DNA from: an uncultured Flavobacteriales bacterium
GTDB lineage: Bacteria; Bacteroidota; Bacteroidia; Flavobacteriales_D; Crocinitomicaceae
Direction of reading: 5' to 3'
Assembly (NCBI GenBank): GCA_913020765.1
Contig: CAJWAO010000004.1
Coordinates: 1 to 62,863, forward strand
DNA: 62,863 nt
Shown in pieces: positions 33,587-43,972 of the stretch (position 1 is its first letter; each line of letters begins with the position of its first letter). A program made the translations under genes and the position numbers. The notes below the pieces were generated by a model. That model saw only the letters and a program-made list of their open reading frames with translations. It made no database searches and was not told the DNA's origin.

Positions 33587-34417
33587 TTATTTGTTAAAAA
33601 CCAGCAGGCACCAACCTCCTCTCTCCTTTTGTGAAATAAGATTTAAGCCTAGTCCTTGAGCCTCTTTGATTATTTCTTGGGCATCAGAACTGAAAAAACC
33701 ACTTAAATATAAGAAACCATTTGGATTTAATCCCCGCACATAAGCGGCCATATGATTCAACAAAATATTCTTATTGATATTGGCAAAGATTACGTCAAAA
33801 GAGTGGTCCTTTACTACATCAATATCGCCCAATACAGAAGTGATTCGACTGCAATTATTTACTTCAGCATTTTTACGACAGTTTTCTACGGACCAAGCCT
33901 CTATATCGACCGCAATAATACTTTTTGCACCTACCAACTCACATAAAATTGCTAAAACTCCCGTACCTGAGCCCATATCCAAGACAGCCTTTTTTTCTAA
34001 CTGAGAAACTAATATCTCCTCACACATCATAAAAGTCGTTTGATGGTGACCGGTTCCAAATGACATTTTAGGCTCAATTGTTATCACATGCTCGAACCTA
34101 GATTTGAGGGTATGAAAAGGAGCTACAATTGCCAATTTATTTTCAATAAAAACTGGTTCAAAATTAGATTCCCAAAGGGCATTCCAATTTCGGTGAGCAA
34201 GCTCTTTGAATACAAACTGAACTTCTACATCTGGACTCAGTAATTTTAACGCTGCATGAAACCTTTCCTCTGAATAGTTTGATTGGGAAACGAATGCGTG
34301 AAGTATATTTTTTTGCTCATAAAAACCTTCAAAGTCAATATCTCCGAGATAAGCAGAGAGTATTTCTGACCATGGTTCAAATGGATTTAATGATATTTCA
34401 AATTGATAATGACTCAT
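33587..34417 (-). CDS. prmA: Ribosomal protein L11 methyltransferase
   Basis: Trimethylates lysines of ribosomal protein L11. 276 residues, with the PrmA core FGTGHHQTTFMMCE, motif I VLDMGSGTGVLAI and the catalytic region VIFANINKNIL. It overlaps the tpiA stop by 4 bases (ATGA). In related Flavobacteriia, as I recall, prmA is normally followed directly by clpS; here three genes separate them. Confidence 0.94.
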   Translation of the reverse strand: MSHYQFEISLNPFEPWSEILSAYLGDIDFEGFYEQKNILHAFVSQSNYSEERFHAALKLLSPDVEVQFVFKELAHRNWNALWESNFEPVFIENKLAIVAPFHTLKSRFEHVITIEPKMSFGTGHHQTTFMMCEEILVSQLEKKAVLDMGSGTGVLAILCELVGAKSIIAVDIEAWSVENCRKNAEVNNCSRITSVLGDIDVVKDHSFDVIFANINKNILLNHMAAYVRGLNPNGFLYLSGFFSSDAQEIIKEAQGLGLNLISQKERGGWCLLVFNK

Positions 34418-35166
34418 TCAAGTGCTTCAATAATTGAAAGAAATGAATGAGCATCTAGTGCTGCACCTCCAATCAATCCACCATCAATATTTTCGCATTT
34501 AAACAACGCATTAGCGTTTGTTGGAGAACAACTTCCGCCGTACAAAACACTAGTAGTATTCGCGATTTCTGAGCCAAATAAGTTTGTAAGTTCTTTGCGA
34601 ATAAAGTCATGCATCTCCGAGGCTTGTTCAGGCGATGCAGTCTTACCTGTACCGATAGCCCATATCGGCTCATAGGCTATAGAAATGGATTTAATCTCGT
34701 TGATTGAAAATTCTTTTAGTAAGGCTAGCTGATTCTGGATTTTTGACATATGTCTTAGCTCCTCACGTTCAGTTAAGGATTCACCACAACAATAAATAAC
34801 CTTTAATCCATGTTTCAATGCAGACTCTATTTTTTGTTTAAGAACTTCTTCATGCTCTTCATAAAGTATTCGACGTTCGCTGTGACCAACTAGAACCATG
34901 GTACAACCAATTGATTTAAGTTGACTTGCACTAATCTCTCCAGTATACGCACCATTCTCATATGGGCTAAGATTTTGTGCGCCTATCTCAAAACGACCAT
35001 TATTTCGCTGAATAAAATCTTGTAAGTATATGCTTGGTGGGAAAATCATGACAGCTGTGTCTTCGCTAGTTTCAGGCCAAATGCTCAAACCCTCGGAATA
35101 TAACTTATTTGCTGCATCTATATCTAGATTCATTTTCCAATTACCGGCGATAATTTTCTTTCTCAT
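34414..35166 (-). CDS. tpiA: Triosephosphate isomerase
   Basis: Glycolytic enzyme interconverting dihydroxyacetone phosphate and glyceraldehyde-3-phosphate. 250 residues, with GNWKMN (Lys11), the electrophile motif VLVGHSERR and the catalytic loop AYEPIWAIGTGKTAS, then LYGGSCSPTNA for the phosphate site. Its ATG overlaps the preceding stop by one base. Confidence 0.98.
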   Translation of the reverse strand: MRKKIIAGNWKMNLDIDAANKLYSEGLSIWPETSEDTAVMIFPPSIYLQDFIQRNNGRFEIGAQNLSPYENGAYTGEISASQLKSIGCTMVLVGHSERRILYEEHEEVLKQKIESALKHGLKVIYCCGESLTEREELRHMSKIQNQLALLKEFSINEIKSISIAYEPIWAIGTGKTASPEQASEMHDFIRKELTNLFGSEIANTTSVLYGGSCSPTNANALFKCENIDGGLIGGAALDAHSFLSIIEALE

Positions 35167-36119
35167 CAGTTTACTCTTCTTAAGTCTTTTAATAATTTTT
35201 CGGGATCGAATTCGTTATCCTCCGTTCCATCAAAAAATAACCTTTCCTCTCCCCAAGAGGAATAGCGAACACCGGGGAAATTTTTATCTGCCCAAAAAAT
35301 CGGGACAAAATCTTCTATCGAAAGTACTTTATAATCAAACTCTTGACCAATAAAATTGAAAAATGAAGCGATTTCCTCTTTCGATCCATTGTCTGATTCA
35401 TCCATGAAAAGAATCTTTACCTCCGGCATTATTCCAGGATGTTTCAAAATGAGGTCTTTCAGCTGTTTGCCGGTTGCCATGCAATGCTCACAAGTCGGAG
35501 AGAAAAAGCACAACAACTTATTCCCAGAGGAAATAGAGGGGAAATATTTGGTGTACTTTGATGCTTTTGTTTCTGCCGATTTTCCTGAAACACTGCTTGA
35601 AGCTTGGGGTAAAAGCACAAACATCATTAACGATAAAATGAGCCCACTGTAAAGCACAGGGTGAATGTTTCTTTTTTCCTTGATATCATTTTTAAAAATA
35701 GTGAGTAGCATGACTAATAATCCAATGGTCAAAATATTTTTAATAAACGCCTCTAAGGGTGTCATAGGAATTAGTTCGCCGAAACAACCACAATTACTTG
35801 CATCACCACCAATGAATTGAAAAAATAGATGAATTGAAAAAGCAGATAACAACGCAATCGTGGAGGGTATTGTTATTTTTTTGAGATAAAACGGTAAGAG
35901 AATCAAAATCCCAAGGGTAAACTCAAAACCGATAAGCAAACGAGATACCACCTTGGCTAAACCACCTTCAATTCCAATCGCACCCAAATATTTGGTCTCG
36001 AAAGAAGAAATCCCCATCAATGGGGAAGGATATAATTTTGCAATTGCAGATACAATAAAGAGTATGGATACAATTATTCTTATTCCCCACACGATGTATT
36101 TTCTATTTGAACTTTTCAT
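35166..36119 (-). CDS. BT_3928-type DoxX/MauE membrane protein with thioredoxin-like C-terminus
   Basis: 317 residues. The first 175 hold a DoxX/MauE-like bundle of four or five membrane helices (with GFEFTLGILILLPFYLKK and a conserved NCGCFGELI loop). After a short linker comes a thioredoxin-like domain with a CEHC site (near residues 207-210) in CFFSPTCEHCMATGK. MauE/VKOR-like fusions pass electrons across the membrane for disulfide chemistry, which is inferred here. Proteins of this type recur beside tpiA and DUF1599 in Bacteroidota. It overlaps tpiA by one base and follows DUF1599 by 58 bases. Confidence 0.85.
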   Translation of the reverse strand: MKSSNRKYIVWGIRIIVSILFIVSAIAKLYPSPLMGISSFETKYLGAIGIEGGLAKVVSRLLIGFEFTLGILILLPFYLKKITIPSTIALLSAFSIHLFFQFIGGDASNCGCFGELIPMTPLEAFIKNILTIGLLVMLLTIFKNDIKEKRNIHPVLYSGLILSLMMFVLLPQASSSVSGKSAETKASKYTKYFPSISSGNKLLCFFSPTCEHCMATGKQLKDLILKHPGIMPEVKILFMDESDNGSKEEIASFFNFIGQEFDYKVLSIEDFVPIFWADKNFPGVRYSSWGEERLFFDGTEDNEFDPEKLLKDLRRVN

Positions 36120-36177
36120 TTTTTTTTGATTTCAAAATAAAGGAATTCTTAATCCAAAAACGAGTGTTAACAGAACT

Positions 36178-36723
36178 TTAACCTTCCTCAGATAAATGAA
36201 TCAACGCGAAAACAGAATAGTTAAGCATATCAAAGTAATTCCCTTCAACACCTTCACTCACTTTTGTCAAACCATCATTATCCTCTATTTTTTTGATCCG
36301 TAGAACTTTAGCTAAAATTAAATCTGTGAGGGAGCTAATACGCATATCTCGCCATGCCTCCCCATAATCATGATTTTTACTAAGCATTAATTTCAGTGCC
36401 TCATTACGCACCTGATCATACCAATCTGCGGCTTGCTCTGGAGATAATTCATCAGCGTATAAATCATAGGCATATCGACCTTGAATAATTGCCATGACAC
36501 AATAATTGATTATGGAAGAAAAAGCATCTTCATAACCCTCCCCAACCTTATTTACGCCAGTATCCTGAATTGTTCTGATTCTGTTTGCCTTAATAAATAT
36601 TTGGTCTGTTAATGAACTGGGGCGAAGTATTCTCCATGAAGTTCCATAATCAAATGTCTTCTTTGTAAAAATTTCTCTACAAACATTCATTACTTTTGTA
36701 TATTGACTCGTTGTTTTTTCCAT
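36178..36723 (-). CDS. DUF1599 protein with two tandem domains
   Basis: 181-residue cytoplasmic protein made of two copies of the same unit. Copy 1 contains TFDYGTSWRILRPSSLTDQI then KVGEGYEDAFSSIINY. Copy 2 contains NHDYGEAWRDMRISSLTDLI then KVSEGVEGNYFDMLNY. This is the normal DUF1599 layout, a helical fold sometimes linked to nucleotide modification or MazG-like pyrophosphohydrolases. It starts only 8 bases from the divergent folP ATG and heads the minus-strand string down to clpS. Confidence 0.85.
   Translation of the reverse strand: MEKTTSQYTKVMNVCREIFTKKTFDYGTSWRILRPSSLTDQIFIKANRIRTIQDTGVNKVGEGYEDAFSSIINYCVMAIIQGRYAYDLYADELSPEQAADWYDQVRNEALKLMLSKNHDYGEAWRDMRISSLTDLILAKVLRIKKIEDNDGLTKVSEGVEGNYFDMLNYSVFALIHLSEEG
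36691..36698 (+). promoter_or_regulatory. Candidate -7 box of folP, inside the DUF1599 coding region
   Basis: TACTTTTG matches TAnnTTTG 33 bases before the folP ATG, within codons 9-11 of the divergent DUF1599 gene. A TTTG lies 25 bases upstream, slightly too far. With only 8 bases between the two start codons, at least one promoter must lie inside a coding region. Confidence 0.42.
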
Positions 36724-36731
36724 CTAAAGTT

Positions 36732-37586
36732 ATGTATACAGACCTATTAAATACGCTTCCTAAAACAATTAATATCAAAGGCAATTTATTTCCATTTGAC
36801 ACCCCAAAGATAATGGGAATTATTAATCTAAGTCCTGATTCATTCTATGAAAATGATGCCGAAAAAAAAGAAACTGCCCTGCTTAAGAAAATTGAATACT
36901 TTATCTCAAATGGAGCGGATATTATTGATATAGGAGGAAGTTCTACTCGGCCTAATTCGTCATTACCTTCTGTTGATGAGGAACTTTCGCGCGTATTGCC
37001 TTCTTTAAGTGCAATTAGAAAAGAATTTCCCAGTGTTGTTATTTCAATAGATACCGTTCGCAAAGAGGTCGCCCAGCAATCTCTTGAAATTGGAGCTGAT
37101 ATCATTAATGATGTTAGTGGAGGATATAACAATAATGGAATGTTCGAAGTTGTGAGCAAATTCAAGTGCCCCTACATTTTAACCCATAATATTGAGGGTG
37201 GCATCAATAAAAACGTTATGGATGAATCAAAAAATACAATAAAAGAACTCATTAAATTTTTCTCAAATAAAATTTCTGAACTGAATTCTTTAGGGATTTA
37301 TGATATTATTATCGATCCTGGATTCGGCTTTTCAAAAAATGTTAAACAAAATTTTGAAATCATAAAAAACTTTGAACTATTGGATATTTTAAACACGCCT
37401 ATATTGGCAGGAGTATCCCGGAAATCAATGATTTATAAGCCACTAAAAATTAAATCGAAAGATGCATTAAATGGAACAACAGCAATGCATGCGTTCATCC
37501 TCTCTAAAAAGGCTTCCATTTTCAGAGTGCATGATGTGCACGAAATGAACGAAGTAAAAAAGCTTTGGGAGTTGTCATTTTGTTGA
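36732..37586 (+). CDS. folP: Dihydropteroate synthase
   Basis: Joins 6-hydroxymethyl-dihydropterin pyrophosphate to p-aminobenzoate in folate synthesis; sulfonamide target. From the ATG at 36732 it has 284 residues. Signature 1 is MGIINLSPDSFYE, signature 2 is GADIIDIGGSSTRPN, followed by SIDTVRKEVA, INDVSGG, DPGFGFSKN and GVSRKSMIY. The alternative start at 36696 would overlap DUF1599 and adds nothing conserved. Confidence 0.95.
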   Translation: MYTDLLNTLPKTINIKGNLFPFDTPKIMGIINLSPDSFYENDAEKKETALLKKIEYFISNGADIIDIGGSSTRPNSSLPSVDEELSRVLPSLSAIRKEFPSVVISIDTVRKEVAQQSLEIGADIINDVSGGYNNNGMFEVVSKFKCPYILTHNIEGGINKNVMDESKNTIKELIKFFSNKISELNSLGIYDIIIDPGFGFSKNVKQNFEIIKNFELLDILNTPILAGVSRKSMIYKPLKIKSKDALNGTTAMHAFILSKKASIFRVHDVHEMNEVKKLWELSFC

Positions 37587-37654
37587 AGTTAGGAAAGGAT
37601 AATTGCAACTTTTTTAGTTACTTTCGTATAATTATTACGTAAAATTCAACTCTT

Positions 37655-38599
37655 ATGAGGTTTTTAGCCTTTCTTGTATTATTCTCACTTAGCAAGCACT
37701 CGATTGCGCAAATACCTACTGCAAATTTCAGTATGTCAGACAATCAGGTGTGTCAAGGAGATTGCATTACACTGACCAATAATTCATCAGGAAACCCAAT
37801 CAATTTTGAATGGACCTTTCAAAATGGTACTCCTTCCACTTACAATGGAGCTAGTCCAAGCCCTATATGTTTTAATACTCCGGGAACTTTTGCCATTACA
37901 TTGGAAGTATCCAATACTTTTGGCAGTAATCAAACTACACAAACGATTAATGTCGGAGAAACACCAACTGTCAATGCCACATTATCGGATACTTTGAATG
38001 GCGCTTATGTAGAGATTGATGATACAACCATAGCAATGTATCAAGAAGCTTATCTTTTTGCTAGTGGAACCCCACCTGGTGGTTCAATGGTTTGGTATCC
38101 TAGTGGTGTTCAATCTGACAGCTTACTACCAGACGCAAATGACTCATTAATTGTCACACCTTTCTACGATACATATTATGTTGCCTCCTACTCCACGCCA
38201 GAAGGATGTACATCATATGATACCATTTTGGTATCAGTATGGTTTCAAGATACGCTGAGTACAGATACTATTGCTGTAGGCGTTAATATAGCATTACCAA
38301 ATTCATTTTCACCCAATGGTGACAACCGAAATGATATATTTAGGGTATTGACCAATGTGGATGCTGATCAAAACTTCAACAACGGGTTTTATGAAGGCGG
38401 AGCAATTATTGAGGTTGACTTTCGCGTATACGACCGATATGGTCAAATGATTTTTAGAACAACCGATCCACATGAGGGTTGGGATGGTAATTTCAAAGGT
38501 AAACCTGTCAACACAGGAACTTATTATTATATGCTCGAATATCGTCTTATTGATGGAGTTTCAGACTCAATCGAGGGAGACGTAACCTTATTTAGATAG
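37655..38599 (+). CDS. Secreted PKD protein with T9SS type B C-terminal domain
   Basis: 314 residues. A signal peptide (MRFLAFLVLFSLSKHSIAQ) precedes a PKD domain (about 22-105: VCQGDCITLTNNSSGNP, then FEWTFQNG). A second beta domain follows, then the gliding-motility-associated type B tail from about residue 222. That tail has the hallmark LPNSFSPNGDNRNDIFRV, VYDRYGQMIF, GWDGNFKGKPVNTGTYYYML. Such tails direct export by the type IX system and surface attachment. The next gene, 3 bases on, is a PorP/SprF-like protein, the usual partner for type B substrates. There is no adhesin repeat array, so it is one of the shortest of its kind. Confidence 0.92.
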   Translation: MRFLAFLVLFSLSKHSIAQIPTANFSMSDNQVCQGDCITLTNNSSGNPINFEWTFQNGTPSTYNGASPSPICFNTPGTFAITLEVSNTFGSNQTTQTINVGETPTVNATLSDTLNGAYVEIDDTTIAMYQEAYLFASGTPPGGSMVWYPSGVQSDSLLPDANDSLIVTPFYDTYYVASYSTPEGCTSYDTILVSVWFQDTLSTDTIAVGVNIALPNSFSPNGDNRNDIFRVLTNVDADQNFNNGFYEGGAIIEVDFRVYDRYGQMIFRTTDPHEGWDGNFKGKPVNTGTYYYMLEYRLIDGVSDSIEGDVTLFR

Positions 38600-38602
38600 A
38601 AA

Positions 38603-39613
38603 ATGAAAAATATTTTAATTACTCTTTTGACCTTTATTACATTAGTGAGCGTTGCACAGCAGGATAAATCAATCAGCATGTGGTACCAATCACCAATGAT
38701 GTACAATGCAGGTTCAGTAGCAACTGGTGCAGAGGATTTTGGTTTTTTTACCAATTTCAGAATGCAATGGCTTCCCTTAACGAAAATGAGAACGAATGTC
38801 CTTAATGCGAATTTCAAAATTCCTGATGGTTTTATGGGAAGTAATAATTTTGGTCTTGGTCTTAATGTTATGCAAGATGTAACCGCCGGAGGAGTAAATA
38901 ATCTGTCATACACGACCAATATGATTTCCATTCCCATTAATTATACGTTGGCACTGGACAATAGAAATAAGTTGTCAGTAGGGGTCTCCCCCGGATTTAT
39001 ACAGCAAAGCTATACCCCGAATCATACATGGGAAGATCAGTGGCAAGGCTCTGGTTTTAATGGAACGAGTTCGGAAACTGGTTTTAATTCAAGTTTTTCA
39101 ACAATTGACATTAGCACTGGTTTATTTTATCAGCATTCCATGCGAAATAGGACGCTTTTATACGGGGGCGTTGCATTAAACCACATTAATAAACCCAAAT
39201 TAAACTTTTCATTTGGTAGTGATCGTCTTTATATGCAAACAGTTGTTCATGCCGGAGCAAATATTGTCACTAGAAAAAGAGACCTCCGCGTGAATCCTCA
39301 ATTGATGTATTTTCAGACAGGTCCTGGTTCAAATATTGTTGCAGGTTTATCACTAGAGCATATCTTAAAGGAGGGGTCTTCAATTACAACGATTAATAAA
39401 ACAGTGACAGTTGACTATGGTTTTTATTATCGCCATCTCGATGCCTTAATTACGACATTCGGTTTTAAGTTTAAAGGCTTCAGAATGGGGATTGCTTTTG
39501 ACGCAAACCTTTCGTCTTTGAATCAAGCAACAAACAGTATTGGTGCAATCGAAATATATTTGAAAACACTACATTTGTACAAGAAATCAAATAAGCGAGG
39601 AAAAATTAAATAG
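38603..39613 (+). CDS. PorP/SprF family T9SS outer-membrane protein
   Basis: 336-residue outer-membrane beta-barrel protein. A signal peptide (MKNILITLLTFITLVSVA) is followed by the family opening QQDKSISMWYQSPMMYNAGSV and alternating amphipathic strands (NFGLGLNVMQD, YTTNMISIPINYTLAL, TLLYGGVALNHINKP). SprF-like members are needed for export of type B T9SS cargo in Flavobacterium. The pairing with the upstream cargo gene suggests it serves that protein. A terminator lies 24 bases past its stop, inside the convergent gene. Confidence 0.9.
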   Translation: MKNILITLLTFITLVSVAQQDKSISMWYQSPMMYNAGSVATGAEDFGFFTNFRMQWLPLTKMRTNVLNANFKIPDGFMGSNNFGLGLNVMQDVTAGGVNNLSYTTNMISIPINYTLALDNRNKLSVGVSPGFIQQSYTPNHTWEDQWQGSGFNGTSSETGFNSSFSTIDISTGLFYQHSMRNRTLLYGGVALNHINKPKLNFSFGSDRLYMQTVVHAGANIVTRKRDLRVNPQLMYFQTGPGSNIVAGLSLEHILKEGSSITTINKTVTVDYGFYYRHLDALITTFGFKFKGFRMGIAFDANLSSLNQATNSIGAIEIYLKTLHLYKKSNKRGKIK

Positions 39614-39624
39614 AGGATTTTCCT

Positions 39625-41246
<1,622 letters not shown>

Positions 41247-41287
41247 AAAGAATAATGATTGACAATAATAAGATAATTCCAAATTGA

Positions 41288-41311
41288 GAAAGGCTAAAAA
41301 TTCAGCCTTTC
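41288..41311 (-). terminator. Probable terminator of the glutamine synthetase gene
   Basis: An 8-base perfect stem (GAAAGGCT / AGCCTTTC) with an 8-base loop lies 23 bases past the glutamine synthetase stop. On the minus strand it is followed by TCTCAATTT, a weak T tract, so partial read-through to the acyltransferase is possible. Confidence 0.5.
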
Positions 41312-41333
41312 AATGAAATAGTATTTACAATGG

Positions 41334-42341
41334 TTATTCAGCTCCTTTGACTGTCTCGATGATTCTTGCTGCAATTTTATATGGATCTCCATTGGATGCT
41401 GGTCGACGATCCTCTAGCCATCCCTTCCAGCCATTCTCGACCACCATTATTGGAATACGAATAGATGCCCCTCGATCCGAAACACCATAGCTAAAATCGT
41501 GAATAGATGCGGTTTCATGAAGTCCGGTGAGCCTCTCATCATTGTAGGCACCATATACTTTTATATGTTCATCTGTAACCGGTCTAAATGCTTCACAAAT
41601 TTGTTCGTAAATCTCTTTTGAACCACAAGTCCGAAGCGTTGTATTTGAGAAATTAGCATGCATACCAGAACCATTCCAGTCACCTTTGACTGGCTTCGGA
41701 TGATACTCTATGTAATAACCATACTTTTCTGTTAATCGATCTAGTAAATAACGAGCAATCCATATTTCATCACCTGCTTTTTTTGCTCCCTTTGCAAAAA
41801 GTTGAAATTCCCACTGACCACTGGCAACCTCCTGGTTGATTCCCTCAAAAGTAAGCCCTGCATTTAGACAAAGGTTTGCATGTTCTTCAACAAAATCTCT
41901 ACCGTGTGTGTTTCTACCTCCCACAGAGCAATAATATAACCCCTGAGGACCTGGATATCCTCCCAAAGGGAAACCGAGAGGTAGCTGTGTGTTTCTATCC
42001 ATGATAAAGTATTCTTGTTCGAATCCGAACCAAAAATCATTATCATCATCATCAATTGTTGCACGGCCATTAGATACATGACTTGAACCATCGGAATTTA
42101 AAACTTCGGTCATTACCAAGAAACCATCTCTTCGATCAGGGTCAGGATAAATAGCAACTGGTTTCAATAAACAATCTGAAGCTCCGCCCTCTGCCTGCTT
42201 TGTAGAACTTCCATCAAATGACCACATAGGACAATCTTCGAGTTTACCACTAAAATCCTCTACAACTTTAGTTTTGCTACGCATGTTTTGGGTTGGAACG
42301 TATCCATCAAGCCAGATGTACTCTAATTTACTTTTACTCAT
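41334..42341 (-). CDS. Glutamine synthetase, eukaryote-type (GSII)
   Basis: Makes glutamine from glutamate and ammonia. At 335 residues it is much shorter than bacterial GSI (about 470) and matches GSII. Visible motifs are the beta-grasp start EYIWLDGY, CPMWSFDGSSTKQAEG, WFGFEQEYFIMD with metal-binding glutamates, NQEVASGQWEFQ, the loop NGSGMHANFSN and RGASIRIP. GSII occurs in several Bacteroidota alongside the GSIII type. It has its own promoter with a leader of about 78 bases. Confidence 0.94.
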   Translation of the reverse strand: MSKSKLEYIWLDGYVPTQNMRSKTKVVEDFSGKLEDCPMWSFDGSSTKQAEGGASDCLLKPVAIYPDPDRRDGFLVMTEVLNSDGSSHVSNGRATIDDDDNDFWFGFEQEYFIMDRNTQLPLGFPLGGYPGPQGLYYCSVGGRNTHGRDFVEEHANLCLNAGLTFEGINQEVASGQWEFQLFAKGAKKAGDEIWIARYLLDRLTEKYGYYIEYHPKPVKGDWNGSGMHANFSNTTLRTCGSKEIYEQICEAFRPVTDEHIKVYGAYNDERLTGLHETASIHDFSYGVSDRGASIRIPIMVVENGWKGWLEDRRPASNGDPYKIAARIIETVKGAE

Positions 42342-42424
42342 AATCGCATCATTTATTTAACCGAAAAAAAAACTTATCCTAAACTGAACAATAATTTTAT
42401 AGTTTAGTTAAAGAAGAATTTTTA

Positions 42425-42452
42425 CAAATATAAACGTTAAAAAGGCAGACAA
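42425..42452 (-). promoter_or_regulatory. Promoter of the glutamine synthetase gene
   Basis: On the minus strand TTG (42452-42450), 17 bases, then TATATTTG (42432-42425). Box sequences and spacing fit the consensus. The start codon is 83 bases downstream, leaving a long leader with room for regulation; I see no clear hairpin in it. The 213 bases between this gene and the Nudix gene hold nothing else recognisable. Confidence 0.6.
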
Positions 42453-42554
42453 TTCGGTAAAAACAGCGATTTTTTCAACAAAACTCGTTACTTTTTCACA
42501 TTCAAAAGCTTTTAGAATTAATACACTACGCTTAGATAAAAAACAACTACTGAT

Positions 42555-43163
42555 TTGCTAGATACAAAACTCAAAGAAAGGCTAAAAAAAGAACTGCCAG
42601 GAACTTCTGTTCACAAGGAATTTTCACCGCTGCGAAAATATCATTTAGATGAAACTAAATATCGTGAAAGTGCCGTTGCGATTCATTTAAAATTCGATTT
42701 GGACGATATCGAATTAATATTGATCAAAAGGAGCGCATACAATGGAGCGCATAGTCAGCAAATTGCTTTTCCTGGTGGAAAGGTTGAGTTGTCAGATATA
42801 AATCATGAATATACGGCAAGAAGAGAGAGCAATGAAGAAATAGGTGTACCGATTGAAAACGGGACATGCATAGGAAAATTAAGCCCCGTTTTGATACCTG
42901 TATCAGAATTCCGAGTAAGTCCTTATGTATTTGTTCATAAAACTTTTCCTGAATTAATTAGAAATCAGCGAGAGGTTGATGAAATCATTAAATGTCGTCT
43001 TTCAGATATCAATACACAAACAAAAAAAATATACCGTGATGTTGAAGCCAAATCGGGATTCATTCTTAAAAATATACCTGGTATAAATTACAAAAACCAT
43101 TTTATTTGGGGCGCTACAGCCCTCATGATACATGAACTGAATTGTATCATCAAAACGTTGTAA
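42555..43163 (+). CDS. Nudix hydrolase, coenzyme A pyrophosphatase-like
   Basis: 202-residue Nudix enzyme. The box runs from residue 74 (GGKVELSDINHEYTARRESNEEIG) and is preceded by SQQIAFPGGK, as in CoA-diphosphatase (NudL-like) members. Downstream LSPVLIPVSEFRVSPYV also fits that group. The in-frame stop at 42537 and lack of any early ATG leave TTG at 42555 as the only sensible start. Closed by a strong stem-loop. Confidence 0.85.
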   Translation: MLDTKLKERLKKELPGTSVHKEFSPLRKYHLDETKYRESAVAIHLKFDLDDIELILIKRSAYNGAHSQQIAFPGGKVELSDINHEYTARRESNEEIGVPIENGTCIGKLSPVLIPVSEFRVSPYVFVHKTFPELIRNQREVDEIIKCRLSDINTQTKKIYRDVEAKSGFILKNIPGINYKNHFIWGATALMIHELNCIIKTL

Positions 43164-43168
43164 AGCAA

Positions 43169-43200
43169 AAAGAGGAACAAACCGTAACTTGTTCCTCTTT
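43169..43200. terminator. Bidirectional terminator between Nudix and mnmD genes
   Basis: A perfect 12-base stem, AAAGAGGAACAA / TTGTTCCTCTTT, with an 8-base loop. It lies between two convergent genes and both flanks are A/T rich, so it can end transcription from either side. Confidence 0.8.
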
Positions 43201-43305
43201 CTGCTAAACCATGCTAAACTATAAAACTCAAAGTCACAAGAACTGCAACTTTGGTGCAAAGATAATACATGTTTTTAATTCGGTTACAATTTTTTTTTGA
43301 AAAAG

Positions 43306-43971
43306 TCATTTAATTTTTCGGGCCCTGACCATTTCACGTTTACCAGGAGGGCCATTAAGGCTAAACACCTCAAAACCAGAACTTTTTAAATCTCTCTTAA
43401 ATTGTCCTTTTGCACAATAGGTAACCAATTCCCCTTCAAAATTCAGAAATGAATACATTTTTTTTAGGATTGAAACATTCCATATCTCATGTTGTACACG
43501 CGGACCAAAAGCATCAAAATAAATAAGGTCAAATTTTTTAGTAATATGGGTATCCTCAACACGTTCTTCCAATTTTATGAGTTGAAATTTAGGATGAATT
43601 GAGTTTATCGCAGACCATTTAGAATGAATGATTTTTTCATAATATACTGCTGCATTTTTGTCCTCTATTAAACGAGGATAATCCATTTTCTCCATCAGCT
43701 CAACAGGTACAGGATTAGCCTCGATACCTACATAATCAATTGTATAGCCCATATGAGATGAAACACAAGCAGTTAGTAATGCATTTAAACCTGTCCCGAA
43801 ACCAACCTCAAGAACCCGAAAAGATGTTTTTTTTTGATTGAGTAAACCGTTCTGAATAAACACATGCTTTGCCTCCTGAAGGGCTCCATGAAAGGAGTGG
43901 TAATGCTCGTCTAAATCAGGTACGTACAATGTATTGGAGCCGTCTGCTGTTTTGCGTAATTCAAGTTTCAT
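43306..43971 (-). CDS. mnmD: tRNA wobble-uridine methyltransferase MnmD-like
   Basis: Single-domain relative of the methyltransferase half of MnmC, which completes 5-methylaminomethyl-2-thiouridine in tRNA. 221 residues with VLEVGFGTGLNALL (motif I), YVGIEANPV, and the family hallmark IYFDAFGPRVQHEIW, then YCAKGQFKRDLKSSGF and PGKREMVRA. No FAD oxidase domain is attached, as usual in Bacteroidota. It lies one base after the O-methyltransferase gene. Confidence 0.9.
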   Translation of the reverse strand: MKLELRKTADGSNTLYVPDLDEHYHSFHGALQEAKHVFIQNGLLNQKKTSFRVLEVGFGTGLNALLTACVSSHMGYTIDYVGIEANPVPVELMEKMDYPRLIEDKNAAVYYEKIIHSKWSAINSIHPKFQLIKLEERVEDTHITKKFDLIYFDAFGPRVQHEIWNVSILKKMYSFLNFEGELVTYCAKGQFKRDLKSSGFEVFSLNGPPGKREMVRARKIK

Positions 43972-43972
43972 C

